From the NCBI RefSeq assembly GCF_000948415.1, contig NZ_JYII01000010.1, forward strand, positions 186,001 to 250,000: a stretch of DNA of 64,000 nt. The letters are read 5' to 3'. This DNA comes from Thalassospira sp. HJ. Its GTDB lineage: Bacteria > Pseudomonadota > Alphaproteobacteria > Rhodospirillales > Thalassospiraceae. Positions 27,529 through 34,865 of this stretch are shown piece after piece. The stretch's first letter is position 1. Every line of letters begins with the position of its first letter. Position numbers and translations under genes: made by a program. Under the pieces are notes generated by a model. It was not told where the DNA came from. It did not search any database and saw only the letters and a list, made by a program, of their open reading frames with translations.

Positions 27529-28227
27529 ATGCTCGATTCGACCTTCCCGGAGGTACGTAGCCTTGATCTCTTCGCAGATATGAGCGACGAGAGTTACGCC
27601 AAGCTGATGCGTGGCGCCTATCTGCAAACTTTTCCGCCGCATGTTGACTTGATCACAGAAGGCGAAGAAGCCGACTTTCTGCATGTACTCGTTTTGGGTT
27701 CAGTCGACCTTTTCTCCAGCTGGAACAACCGAGAAACCAGTGTCTCGATTGTCAAACCTGTGTCGACCTTCATTTTGGCTGCAACAATCCGTGACGCGCG
27801 CTATCTAATGTCAGCCCGAACCATGGAAAAAAGCCGTATCGTGATGATACCCAGTCAAGATGTCCGCGCAGTTTTCGATCTGGATGCAGGTTTTGCACGT
27901 GCAGTGGTGGTTGAACTGGCCTCTTGCTATCGCTCAGTAATCAAGACCACAAAAAACCTGAAACTGCGCACAGCACTTGAACGGCTTGCAAACTACCTGC
28001 TCAGTCGTTCCAAAGGCCTCAATGGTGCTCAAAACTTTTCTTTAGATCTCGAAAAGCGTCAGCTTGCCTCTGTTTTGGGAATGACACCTGAAAACCTGAG
28101 CCGTGCTTTCAAAGCCTTGCAAGCATACGGGGTGACCGTGAGCGGGGAGAACGTTGAGTTAAGTGATATTACCGAGCTCGAAAAGTTCGCCAAACCGACA
28201 ACTCTTATTGACGACAATCAAACGTAA
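27529..28227 (+). CDS. Third Crp/Fnr-family regulator, divergent from narK1
   Basis: The 232-residue product starts at ATG 27529 behind GTGAGGA; an in-frame ATG at 27496 lies too close to the box. It has the effector barrel (LITEGEEADFLHVLVLGSVDLF), a dimerisation helix and a C-terminal HTH with LGMTPENLSRAFKAL. There is no FNR-type cysteine cluster near the N-terminus. Divergent placement from the nar operon and the adjacent AhpD-like and NnrS genes suggest control of nitrate/NO metabolism. It resembles NnrR-like proteins less closely than the regulator at 10.3 kb. Confidence 0.82.
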   Translation: MLDSTFPEVRSLDLFADMSDESYAKLMRGAYLQTFPPHVDLITEGEEADFLHVLVLGSVDLFSSWNNRETSVSIVKPVSTFILAATIRDARYLMSARTMEKSRIVMIPSQDVRAVFDLDAGFARAVVVELASCYRSVIKTTKNLKLRTALERLANYLLSRSKGLNGAQNFSLDLEKRQLASVLGMTPENLSRAFKALQAYGVTVSGENVELSDITELEKFAKPTTLIDDNQT

Positions 28228-28238
28228 GGAGCGAAGTT

Positions 28239-28544
28239 ATGGTTAAATCTATGCCCGGTGCTGCAGGAACATTGGCGGAACAGTATCCAGATATTTGGAA
28301 GGCTTATGCTGATCTTGGTAAGGTGACAGCAGAAGCAGGCCCACTGACAGATCGTGAGCGTCGTCTTGTAAAACTTGCGTTGGCAATTGGTATCGGTTCA
28401 GAGGGCGCTGTGCATTCCCATACCCGGCGTGCGAAGGCAGAAGGCATCGGGCTTGATGACTTGTTGCAAGTCGCGATGCTGTCGATTGGACCAGCCGGTT
28501 TGCCGCGTGCAGTTGCTGCCAAAACCTGGATCGAAGACATCTAA
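28239..28544 (+). CDS. Carboxymuconolactone decarboxylase / AhpD-like protein
   Basis: This is a 101-residue helical protein of the AhpD-like superfamily with LTDRERRLVKLALAIG and EGAVHSHTRRAKAEG. The redox C-x-x-C of true AhpD is absent: residue 60 is serine before H61, so a peroxidase-reductase role is unlikely. It begins 11 bases after the regulator stop (AAGGAG upstream) and precedes nnrS by 123 bases. Small proteins of this type often sit beside nnrS or denitrification genes; the reaction is unknown. Confidence 0.82.
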   Translation: MVKSMPGAAGTLAEQYPDIWKAYADLGKVTAEAGPLTDRERRLVKLALAIGIGSEGAVHSHTRRAKAEGIGLDDLLQVAMLSIGPAGLPRAVAAKTWIEDI

Positions 28545-28667
28545 CAGGTTCCTTGAGCACCTTAGGAATTGAACAGGCTCACGCAACCAACTTTTTGTGT
28601 TGCGTCTCGGCGTCAGGCGGCTTTTGTCTGGAAACGCCAATTTGCCTAGAAACATTAAGGTGCAGAA

Positions 28668-29861
28668 ATGGCAACCAAAATCAGGATTCAGGAACCGCAG
28701 CAAGGGAATACAGGCTTCCTCAGTCACGGCTTTCGACCGTTCTTTTTGCTCAGTTCGATTTGGGCGGCCGCTGCGATGATCATCTGGGTACTTTTGCTCA
28801 TGAATGTCATCGCGTTACCTCTGACGTTTGATATCGTCTCCTGGCACGCACATGAGTTCCTCTTCGGATATCTTGGCGCCGTCATTGCAGGTTTCATGCT
28901 AACTGCTGTTCCCAACTGGACTGGACGGCTTCCTATTCGCAATCGACGTTTGGGAATGCTTGTGTTGCTTTGGATAGCAGGGCGTATTGTAATTTTGCTC
29001 GCAGCACATTTTCCTGCTGGCATTGTTGTTTCCATCGATTTGTCATTTTTGATCGTCTTTGCCTTGATGATTGCACGAGAAGTCATCGCAGGAAAAAGCA
29101 AACGCAATTTTATCGTCCTCGGGCTGCTTGGGACTGTGGTCCTCGGCAATGCAGTTTTTCATTGGGAAATCTTGCAGGGAGAATACGCGGCACAAGGCGT
29201 AGGATTGCGTCTGGGTCTGGCTGCGAGCATCATGCTTGTAGCATTGATTGGTGGACGCATCGTTCCATCTTTCACCCGAAACTGGCTCGCCAAACAAAAA
29301 GTAACTTCACTTCCTGCACAGGTTGGAAAGTTTGATATGGCCTGTCTGGCCATGTTGTTTGTCGCGGTACTGCTTTGGGTCGTTTTCCCTTTCGAGGACT
29401 TTACTGCCCTTGCTCTTGCTCTCGCAGGCAGCCTTCATTTTGTGCGCCTATCACGCTGGAAAGGACACCAAACCGGGAAAGAGCCACTTGTATGGATTCT
29501 GCACGCTGGATACGGGTTTGTCCCCTTGGGCGCTATTGCACTTGCGGTCGCAACCCTCATACCCTCACTGATGGATAGCGCCTCGGCGCAGCATCTTTGG
29601 ATGGGGGGCGCGGTAGGTGTGATGACAATTGCGGTGATGACGCGTGCCACATTGGGGCATACTGGTAACGATCTGGTAGGCGGGGCAGGCACAACTTCTT
29701 TGTATGCCTGCATCATTTTAGCGACGCTAACGCGGGTTGCAGCTGGTTTTCTGCCCACATTTTCGATGTCTCTTTATGGAATTTCTGCTGCTTTGTGGAT
29801 TATGAGTTTCACTGGTTTCGCACTTCTGTATGGACCACTATTGCTCAAAAAAAGAACATGA
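28668..29861 (+). CDS. nnrS: NnrS family heme-copper membrane protein
   Basis: NnrS proteins are heme- and copper-containing membrane proteins that protect cells from NO-related stress. The 397-residue product has about 12 hydrophobic spans and the family motifs GFLSHGFRPFFLLS near the N-terminus, WHAHEFLFGYLGAVIAGF, and MTRATLGHTGNDL near residue 325. It lies in a + strand group with the Crp-family regulator and the AhpD-like gene. The intergenic 123 bases contain no clear terminator. Confidence 0.92.
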   Translation: MATKIRIQEPQQGNTGFLSHGFRPFFLLSSIWAAAAMIIWVLLLMNVIALPLTFDIVSWHAHEFLFGYLGAVIAGFMLTAVPNWTGRLPIRNRRLGMLVLLWIAGRIVILLAAHFPAGIVVSIDLSFLIVFALMIAREVIAGKSKRNFIVLGLLGTVVLGNAVFHWEILQGEYAAQGVGLRLGLAASIMLVALIGGRIVPSFTRNWLAKQKVTSLPAQVGKFDMACLAMLFVAVLLWVVFPFEDFTALALALAGSLHFVRLSRWKGHQTGKEPLVWILHAGYGFVPLGAIALAVATLIPSLMDSASAQHLWMGGAVGVMTIAVMTRATLGHTGNDLVGGAGTTSLYACIILATLTRVAAGFLPTFSMSLYGISAALWIMSFTGFALLYGPLLLKKRT

Positions 29862-30125
29862 GACAGATGAGAGCTAAAAGCTTGCACAATTAACTGCACG
29901 TCAAGCAAAGCATGCATGTCCAGCTTCGCAGTAGAAGTGGCGATCAAAGAAATCGGGGTTTTGTGCTCGATATCCCCGATTTATGACAATTTGACTGAGC
30001 ACAATTGCGGGTGGGTTTTGTGTTGCAAGACGGGGGGAGTGATAGCGCTGTGACTAAGTTTTGCAAGCGTTTGCCACGCACCAAAACCCAAAACTCACGT
30101 AAATCTGAATTTGTGACTAATTAAA
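29862..30125. terminator. Non-coding stretch after nnrS with a strong hairpin
   Basis: A perfect 9-bp stem (AAATCGGGG 29950-29958 with CCCCGATTT 29974-29982) encloses a 15-base loop and could end the nnrS transcript, although the T-run after it is short. A second inverted repeat, TTGTGCTC at about 29961 with GAGCACAA at about 29997, overlaps it. No gene was found here. Confidence 0.4.
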
Positions 30126-30329
30126 TTAAGAAAAAAATACGCTGTGAGGGTATCTGTGTTTATGCAACAAGTCGCCAATAGCGATGTTTGCATCCAGCAC
30201 GATATCGAACCTTGGTAGCTGTCCGGTTGCTTGCTCAAGAGCCGGATGTAACTCAATAAGCTGCCGTAAAGAATTCAGAATGCCTGAATCGAGATAGTTC
30301 GCACGTTCAGGTCTTTGCGAATCAAGCAT
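30126..30329 (-). pseudogene. Truncated PIN-domain-like toxin fragment
   Basis: This is a 67-residue frame ending in RFDIVLDANIAIGDLLHKHR, which looks like the first beta-strand and helix of a PIN nuclease (VLDAN with the first acidic residue). The frame stops 14 residues later, so the remaining acidic residues are missing. No antitoxin gene lies next to it. It is probably the remnant of a VapC-like gene. The start codon is uncertain and the call rests on one short motif. Confidence 0.35.
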
Positions 30330-30559
30330 TGCGACGCTCTTTTACAATCCAATGCCCCCGAGGGCATCAACTATCTGTCATTTGTAAAACGCCAAAGAGT
30401 TTAGCAGCAAATATCAATATTTTACTTGGATTTTCTGATGCTTGAGTCTACTCGCGGTAAATTCATTCCCTGACATTACCATCACCGCATCTAAATCACA
30501 GGTTGTATGGTGTGTTGTGCAGAGCATGCCGCCCGTTTTGCTTCCATGGGGGGAATTCG
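30330..30559. other. Intergenic region with no recognisable gene
   Basis: This is an AT-rich stretch between the PIN-like fragment and the 48-residue gene. It should contain the promoter of the latter, but I see no convincing -35/-10 pair or FNR-type box. Confidence 0.4.
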
Positions 30560-30706
30560 ATGCACAACCAAACTGATCTGGAGACACTTCTCAAGCCGGC
30601 GCTAAAACAGGCCATGAGAGATCGCAGATACTTCTATGTTTCGTGCTATCTCAAACCGGCTCTTGAAACACTCCAAGAGCAAAAAGAAGCGAAAAAGGCG
30701 TCCTGA
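30560..30706 (+). CDS. Small 48-residue protein of unknown function
   Basis: ATG 30560 is preceded by GGGGGG six bases upstream, and the gene is followed 30 bases later by a strong terminator, so it looks like a genuine single-gene transcript. The product has two similar halves, each with a K-P-A-L turn (LLKPALKQAM; YLKPALETLQ), and should be an amphipathic helical pair with a basic tail. No family recognised. Confidence 0.5.
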   Translation: MHNQTDLETLLKPALKQAMRDRRYFYVSCYLKPALETLQEQKEAKKAS

Positions 30707-30735
30707 TATCAGGTTGTGACATTGAGCAAACACGG

Positions 30736-30765
30736 ACTGCCCGGCACGCTGCCGGGCAGTTTTTT
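30736..30765 (+). terminator. Rho-independent terminator of the 48-residue gene
   Basis: A perfect 10-bp stem (ACTGCCCGGC and complement) with a five-base loop is followed by a T-run. Confidence 0.85.
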
Positions 30766-30788
30766 GAGAGGGCAATATCGCCAAACGC

Positions 30789-30853
30789 TAACACATCAAT
30801 TTTGATGTGTTAACTGGAATTTTCGACGTTAACGTATCAAATATGATGCATTA
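30789..30853. promoter_or_regulatory. Two tandem palindromic operator-like sites
   Basis: Site 1 (30789-30812) has perfect 11-bp arms TAACACATCAA/TTGATGTGTTA. Site 2 (30830-30853) is a related imperfect palindrome, TAACGTATCA-N4-TGATGCATTA. Their centres are 41 bp apart, four helical turns, as expected for cooperative binding. They lie just beyond the 3' end of the HipB-like gene. A third site with the same ATCA-N4-TGAT core lies at 31675-31690. Confidence 0.5.
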
Positions 30854-30955
30854 AATCAGGGGCCTAATAGCAGTCGTTATCGGGTGCGCGCCTGTCTGGT
30901 AGATCCCAAAACACCCGCGGCACTCGGACGCGGCTTGCTGGTATTTAGTCATCAT
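30851..30955 (-). pseudogene. Possible 5' remnant of a hipA-like toxin gene
   Basis: An ATG frame overlaps the end of the HipB-like gene, as hipA normally overlaps hipB. Its first residues (MMTKYQQAASEC) resemble the start of some HipA proteins. The frame stops after 34 residues and nothing kinase-like follows. Weak evidence. Confidence 0.2.
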
Positions 30956-31313
30956 CGAATATCGGCGCGGTATCATCGAAGCCTTCCCAGACAGGTGGCT
31001 CACTCTTGCCCCGAACACGCTGCCGATCTGCAATTGGCCGAGCACGACGTGACGCTAACGGACTGTCACGTGGTTCCGGAATATAGGCGGCCATTGCCTC
31101 GACGAGGTTCATCGCTTTGAGAACGCGCAGGAATGTGTCGAGTGTCGCGCCCTTGCCATTGAGCAATCGGCTGAGGGTTGGAACAGATATGCCGGCTTCA
31201 TCGGCAAGTTCCTGCTGGGTAAGTTCAAGATGAATCCGGTATCGATTCAGTCGTTGCGCAATATCCTGATGGATCTGATGGGTGGAAGCGATCTGATAGT
31301 CGAGTTTTGACAT
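30945..31313 (-). CDS. XRE-family regulator, HipB-like, without HipA
   Basis: The 122-residue product starts at ATG 31313 (AGGA nine bases upstream); a longer frame to 31391 is unlikely. It has a helix-turn-helix over about residues 25-75 (LTQQELADEAGISVPTLSRLLNGKGATLDTFL) and an acidic, basic-rich C-terminal tail ending in FDDD. The sequence suits a HipB-type antitoxin. The toxin partner that should follow at its 3' end is missing apart from a possible short remnant, so it may survive as an orphan regulator. The palindromes at 30789-30853 are candidate binding sites. Confidence 0.75.
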   Translation of the reverse strand: MSKLDYQIASTHQIHQDIAQRLNRYRIHLELTQQELADEAGISVPTLSRLLNGKGATLDTFLRVLKAMNLVEAMAAYIPEPRDSPLASRRARPIADRQRVRGKSEPPVWEGFDDTAPIFDDD

Positions 31314-31670
31314 GATCCGGTTTCCTGCGATAGCGCCTTCATAAAGGTGGAACCAAATGATTTGGCTTTCCTTAGTGGCTAGTAGCACCATTTTTCATTT
31401 TTACGTCGACAATTACGGTTTCTTCGCATTGGCATGATCTTGAAAAATGACTAGGTGCGTACTTTTGTTCTCAAAGATCTAGACCGTCTCAATCGGCTTG
31501 AGCTGAGAGCTACTTATGAAATTGCGTCAGGAATAGCCTGAGAGAAGAAGTGATATAACTGTATACAATATTCGGTTGATTGTTTCTCAATAACCTTGAA
31601 CCGTTCTCACGCACCTTGAGCTTTTCGCATGAAATACGAAATTCTATCTTATTGAAATAAAACAAATTTA
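31314..31670. other. AT-rich intergenic stretch, no gene seen
   Basis: This region lies between the HipB-like gene and the Lrp remnant and is unusually AT-rich for the window. It should contain the promoter of the HipB-like gene. No open frame has both a start and a ribosome site. Confidence 0.4.
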
Positions 31671-31674
31671 TTTC

Positions 31675-31690
31675 GCATCAATTATGATGC
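31675..31690. promoter_or_regulatory. Third ATCA-N4-TGAT palindrome
   Basis: GCATCAATTATGATGC has arms GCATCA/TGATGC around a 4-base centre. It shares the core of the two sites at 30789-30853 and marks the exact region where homology of the Lrp-like remnant breaks down. Confidence 0.4.
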
Positions 31691-31691
31691 C

Positions 31692-32114
31692 CGACAACAG
31701 GAAAACGCCGATATCCCCAATGCCGAGCTGGCTGATCGGATCGGGCTTTCGCCATCTGCCTGTTTGCGTCGCGTGGCGAAGCTTCGCCAATCGGGCATCA
31801 TCCGCAAGACCGTCGTGGTGATTGATCCGGCAAGCGTAGGGCGCCCGCTTTGTGCTGTGATCAATCTTGAATTCCATCGTCACGGCAATCAGTTCCGACA
31901 GGATTTCATTCGCAAGGTCCGCGACCTTGATGCTGTGCGCCAATGCCATGTTGTCACCGGCGAAGTCACCGGTGTCATGATCCTGCAGATGCGCGACATG
32001 GCCGAATACACCGCCCTGTGCGAAACGCTGTTTGATGCCGATGACAATATCGTCTGGTATCGCACCTATATCATCACCGAAACGCTCAAGGATGAAATGG
32101 GACCGGCCTTCTGA
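31692..32114 (+). pseudogene. Lrp/AsnC-family regulator lacking its 5' end
   Basis: The frame reads QENADIPNAELADRIGLSPS followed by ACLRRVAKL, the middle and recognition helix of a classic Lrp HTH, then a complete RAM domain (GRPLCAVINLEFHRHG ... TGEVTGVMILQMRD). The first about 15 residues that should precede QENADIP are replaced by unrelated AT-rich sequence. The only upstream in-frame signal is a stop at 31653, with no ATG, GTG or ribosome site. TTG 31764 could start a RAM-only protein. Most likely a gene truncated by a recombination event at about 31690. Confidence 0.75.
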
Positions 32115-32492
32115 TCCGTTTCATCCTTGGTCATGATGGCCGGGGCCGAGTCTCTGAAACGCGTGATGGATGTGATTGATTTCATGATGGCGGGCACAAT
32201 GGCTGCGCAAATTGGTGCGGTTTCCCCCTCAAACAACGTGACAAAGAGTTTAATATCGCAGCTAAGGGTTGCGATCTGCGCGCCATAGGCACACACTCTA
32301 TGTATCATTCGTCATCATGCGTTCCGGGCTGTTTGCCTGATGGTTGCGTATTTCGGACTGACCCGAAAGTGGTAGGCATCAGCGCTTGGAAAATTGCTGC
32401 GGTGCGGTAAGATTAAGTCTGGATCTGAGCAAGGCCCGTAACGACCTTTGCCCGATCTTTGGAAACGTAATCAGGATTAATCGGAGGATCTC
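32115..32492. other. Intergenic region upstream of phaA
   Basis: No gene is seen. The 3' half should hold the phaA promoter. An 8-bp inverted repeat (GGATGAAA/TTTCATCC) straddles the end of the Lrp remnant near 32090-32132. GGAGG stands about ten bases before the phaA ATG. Confidence 0.4.
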
Positions 32493-33665
32493 ATGACCGA
32501 CGTCGTAATTGTGGGTGCCGCACGGACACCAATCGGCGCATTCAGTGGCACGCTGGCCAATACCCCGGCGCATGATCTGGGTGCTGTTGCCATCAAGGCT
32601 GCACTCGAACGCGCAGGTGTCGAAGGCGATGCTGTGGATGAAGTGATCCTTGGTCAGGTCCTGACAGGTGGTCAGGGTCAGAACCCGGCACGTCAGGCCG
32701 CCATTGGGGCGGGCATTTCTGACCGCGCCACTGCGTTTCTGATCAACCAGGTTTGTGGTTCGGGCCTGCGCACCGTCGCACTCGCCGCCCAGCAGATCAT
32801 GACCGGTGATGCCAACATCGTTGTTGCCGGTGGTCAGGAAAACATGTCGCTATCAACCCATGTCGCGCATTTGCGCAATGGGCACAAGATGGGCGATGTG
32901 AAATTCATCGACAGCATGATCAAGGATGGCCTGTGGTGCGCCTTTAACGGCTATCACATGGGCAACACTGCTGAAAACATTGCCAAGAAATGGGGCATCT
33001 CGCGCGAAGAGCAGGATGAATTCGCTGCTGGCTCCCAGAACAAGGCCGAAGCCGCCCAGAAGGCGGGTCGTTTCAATGATGAAATCGCCGCTGTGACCAT
33101 TGCGCACCGTAAAGGCGACATCGTCTTTGATGCCGATGAATATCCGCGTCACGGTGCCACTGTCGAAGGCATGGCCAAACTGCGCCCGGCCTTTGACAAG
33201 GAAGGCACGGTGACCGCCGGTAACGCATCGGGCATCAATGATGGGGCTGCGGCCCTTGTTGTCATGTCAGCGGCAGAGGCGTCCAAACGCGGTCTGACCC
33301 CGCTTGCGACGATCAAAAGCTGGGCGACCGCTGGTGTTGATCCGGCGATCATGGGTTCCGGCCCGATCCCGGCATCGAAAAAGGCCCTTGAAAAGGCCGG
33401 CTGGTCGGCAGCCGATCTTGATCTGATCGAAGCCAACGAAGCATTTGCCGCTCAGGCCATCGCGGTGAACCGTGACATGGGCTGGGATACCGACAAGGTC
33501 AACGTCAATGGTGGTGCGATTGCGCTTGGCCATCCGATTGGCGCTTCGGGCGCACGTGTTTTCACCACGCTGCTTCATGAAATGCAGAAACGCGATGCCA
33601 AAAAAGGTCTGGCGACGCTCTGCATCGGTGGTGGCATGGGGGTCGCGCTTTGCGTTGAACGCTAA
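32493..33665 (+). CDS. phaA: Acetyl-CoA acetyltransferase (beta-ketothiolase)
   Basis: It condenses two acetyl-CoA to acetoacetyl-CoA (or reverses this), the first step of polyhydroxybutyrate synthesis. The 390-residue thiolase has the nucleophilic cysteine C88 ([11 protein letters not shown]), the [10 protein letters not shown] histidine motif and the second cysteine in CIGGGMGVA near the C-terminus. It starts behind GGAGG and has its own terminator, so it forms a separate unit from the reductase gene 258 bases downstream. Confidence 0.95.
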   Translation: MTDVVIVGAARTPIGAFSGTLANTPAHDLGAVAIKAALERAGVEGDAVDEVILGQVLTGGQGQNPARQAAIGAGISDRATAFLINQVCGSGLRTVALAAQQIMTGDANIVVAGGQENMSLSTHVAHLRNGHKMGDVKFIDSMIKDGLWCAFNGYHMGNTAENIAKKWGISREEQDEFAAGSQNKAEAAQKAGRFNDEIAAVTIAHRKGDIVFDADEYPRHGATVEGMAKLRPAFDKEGTVTAGNASGINDGAAALVVMSAAEASKRGLTPLATIKSWATAGVDPAIMGSGPIPASKKALEKAGWSAADLDLIEANEAFAAQAIAVNRDMGWDTDKVNVNGGAIALGHPIGASGARVFTTLLHEMQKRDAKKGLATLCIGGGMGVALCVER

Positions 33666-33693
33666 GCCGGCCTTGGCCGAAAATTGAAGTGTG

Positions 33694-33724
33694 CGGGGCG
33701 TCCTCTTGCGGGGATGCCCCGTTT
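33694..33724 (+). terminator. Terminator of phaA
   Basis: A GC-rich hairpin (CGGGGC ... GCCCCG with inner pairs) is followed by TTT, 28 bases after the thiolase stop. Confidence 0.7.
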
Positions 33725-33732
33725 GCATTGAT

Positions 33733-33746
33733 GCAGCATTTGCTGC
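33733..33746. promoter_or_regulatory. TGC-rich palindrome, candidate PhaR site
   Basis: GCAGCATTTGCTGC is palindromic and lies in a TGC/GCA-rich tract (33725-33752). PhaR of Paracoccus is known to prefer TGC-rich sites, so regulation of phaB by PHB granule status is plausible. No phaR gene is in the window. Confidence 0.35.
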
Positions 33747-33834
33747 AGTGCGACGAAAGACTAAACCCTTTTGCAGATATCGATGATGGAGAAGAAATAA
33801 AATTACGTATATAACGCTGTTTATGGACTAAAGT

Positions 33835-33870
33835 TACGCAAATCGTAGAAGGGCAAACTACGGAAATCGT
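33835..33870 (+). repeat. Pair of 12-bp direct repeats upstream of phaB
   Basis: TACGCAAATCGT (33835-33846) and TACGGAAATCGT (33859-33870) differ at one base and are 24 bp apart, just over two helical turns. They lie about 55-90 bases before the phaB start and could be activator half-sites. Confidence 0.35.
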
Positions 33871-33923
33871 GACGATGACATGTTGGATGACACGTTTGAT
33901 GAACGAAGTTTAGGGAGGCGACC

Positions 33924-34646
33924 ATGACAAAAACAGCACTGGTAACCGGTGGAACGCGTGGTATTGGCAAGGCAATCAGTCTGTCACTCAAGGATGCGGG
34001 TTACACCGTGGTGGCGAACTATGCCGGCAATGACGAGGCCGCCAAGGCCTTCACCGATGAAACCGGCATTGCGACCTATAAATGGAGTGTCGCGGATGCG
34101 GATGCATGTGCTGCGGGCATCGCCAAGGTCGAAGCCGAAGTCGGGCCGATTGACATTCTGATCAACAATGCCGGCATCACGCGCGACGGCTTCATGCACA
34201 AGATGGAGACCGAGCAATGGAACGCGGTGATTGATACCAATCTGAGCTCGCTGTTTTACATGACCAAACCGGTCCTTGAGGGCATGCGCGCACGCGGCTT
34301 TGGCCGGGTTGTGAATATCTCCTCGATCAACGGGCAGGCCGGCCAGTTCGGCCAGACCAACTATTCCGCCGCCAAGGCAGGCGTGCACGGCTTTACCAAG
34401 GCCCTTGCCCAGGAAGTCGCGCGCAAAGGGATTACGGTCAACACCATCGCGCCGGGCTATATAAATACCGATATGGTGGCAGCTGTGCCTGAGAAGGTGC
34501 TTGAAGGCATCATTTCCAAAATCCCGGTCGGCCGTCTCGGTGAAGCAGACGAAATCGCACAGGCGATCCTCTATCTCTGTGGTCCGAACTCCGGCTTCAT
34601 TACCGGCTCCTGCCTGTCCATCAATGGCGGTCAGCATATGTTCTGA
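33924..34646 (+). CDS. phaB: Acetoacetyl-CoA reductase
   Basis: It is an NADPH-dependent short-chain dehydrogenase that reduces acetoacetyl-CoA to (R)-3-hydroxybutyryl-CoA for PHB. The 240-residue product has the Rossmann motif GGTRGIGK (residues 9-16), NNAG (INNAGITRDG), the catalytic serine in SSINGQ, Y-x3-K in YSAAKAG and the C-terminal SINGGQHMF ending typical of PhaB. GGGAGG lies upstream, and a near-perfect terminator follows. Confidence 0.95.
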   Translation: MTKTALVTGGTRGIGKAISLSLKDAGYTVVANYAGNDEAAKAFTDETGIATYKWSVADADACAAGIAKVEAEVGPIDILINNAGITRDGFMHKMETEQWNAVIDTNLSSLFYMTKPVLEGMRARGFGRVVNISSINGQAGQFGQTNYSAAKAGVHGFTKALAQEVARKGITVNTIAPGYINTDMVAAVPEKVLEGIISKIPVGRLGEADEIAQAILYLCGPNSGFITGSCLSINGGQHMF

Positions 34647-34680
34647 TATGTTGCCGATCCGGCAAACATCACCAAACGGC

Positions 34681-34710
34681 AAAACGCCCCGCAATATTGC
34701 GGGGCGTTTA
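34681..34710 (+). terminator. Terminator of phaB
   Basis: A 13-bp perfect stem (AAACGCCCCGCAA and complement) with a 2-base centre runs into T-rich sequence. A palindrome this long would work on both strands. Confidence 0.85.
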
Positions 34711-34865
34711 TTTATGGCATAGTCGACTTGTTTGGCAGAACGAACAGATAAGCTTCCCGAATTTGTTTATTCAATATACGATAGAGGTGTTGGAAGGAGA
34801 GCAAAAACTGTTCTATAAGCGGGTTCAGTTCTAAACGATGTATCACCGGAAAGCGCAAAGTAAAT

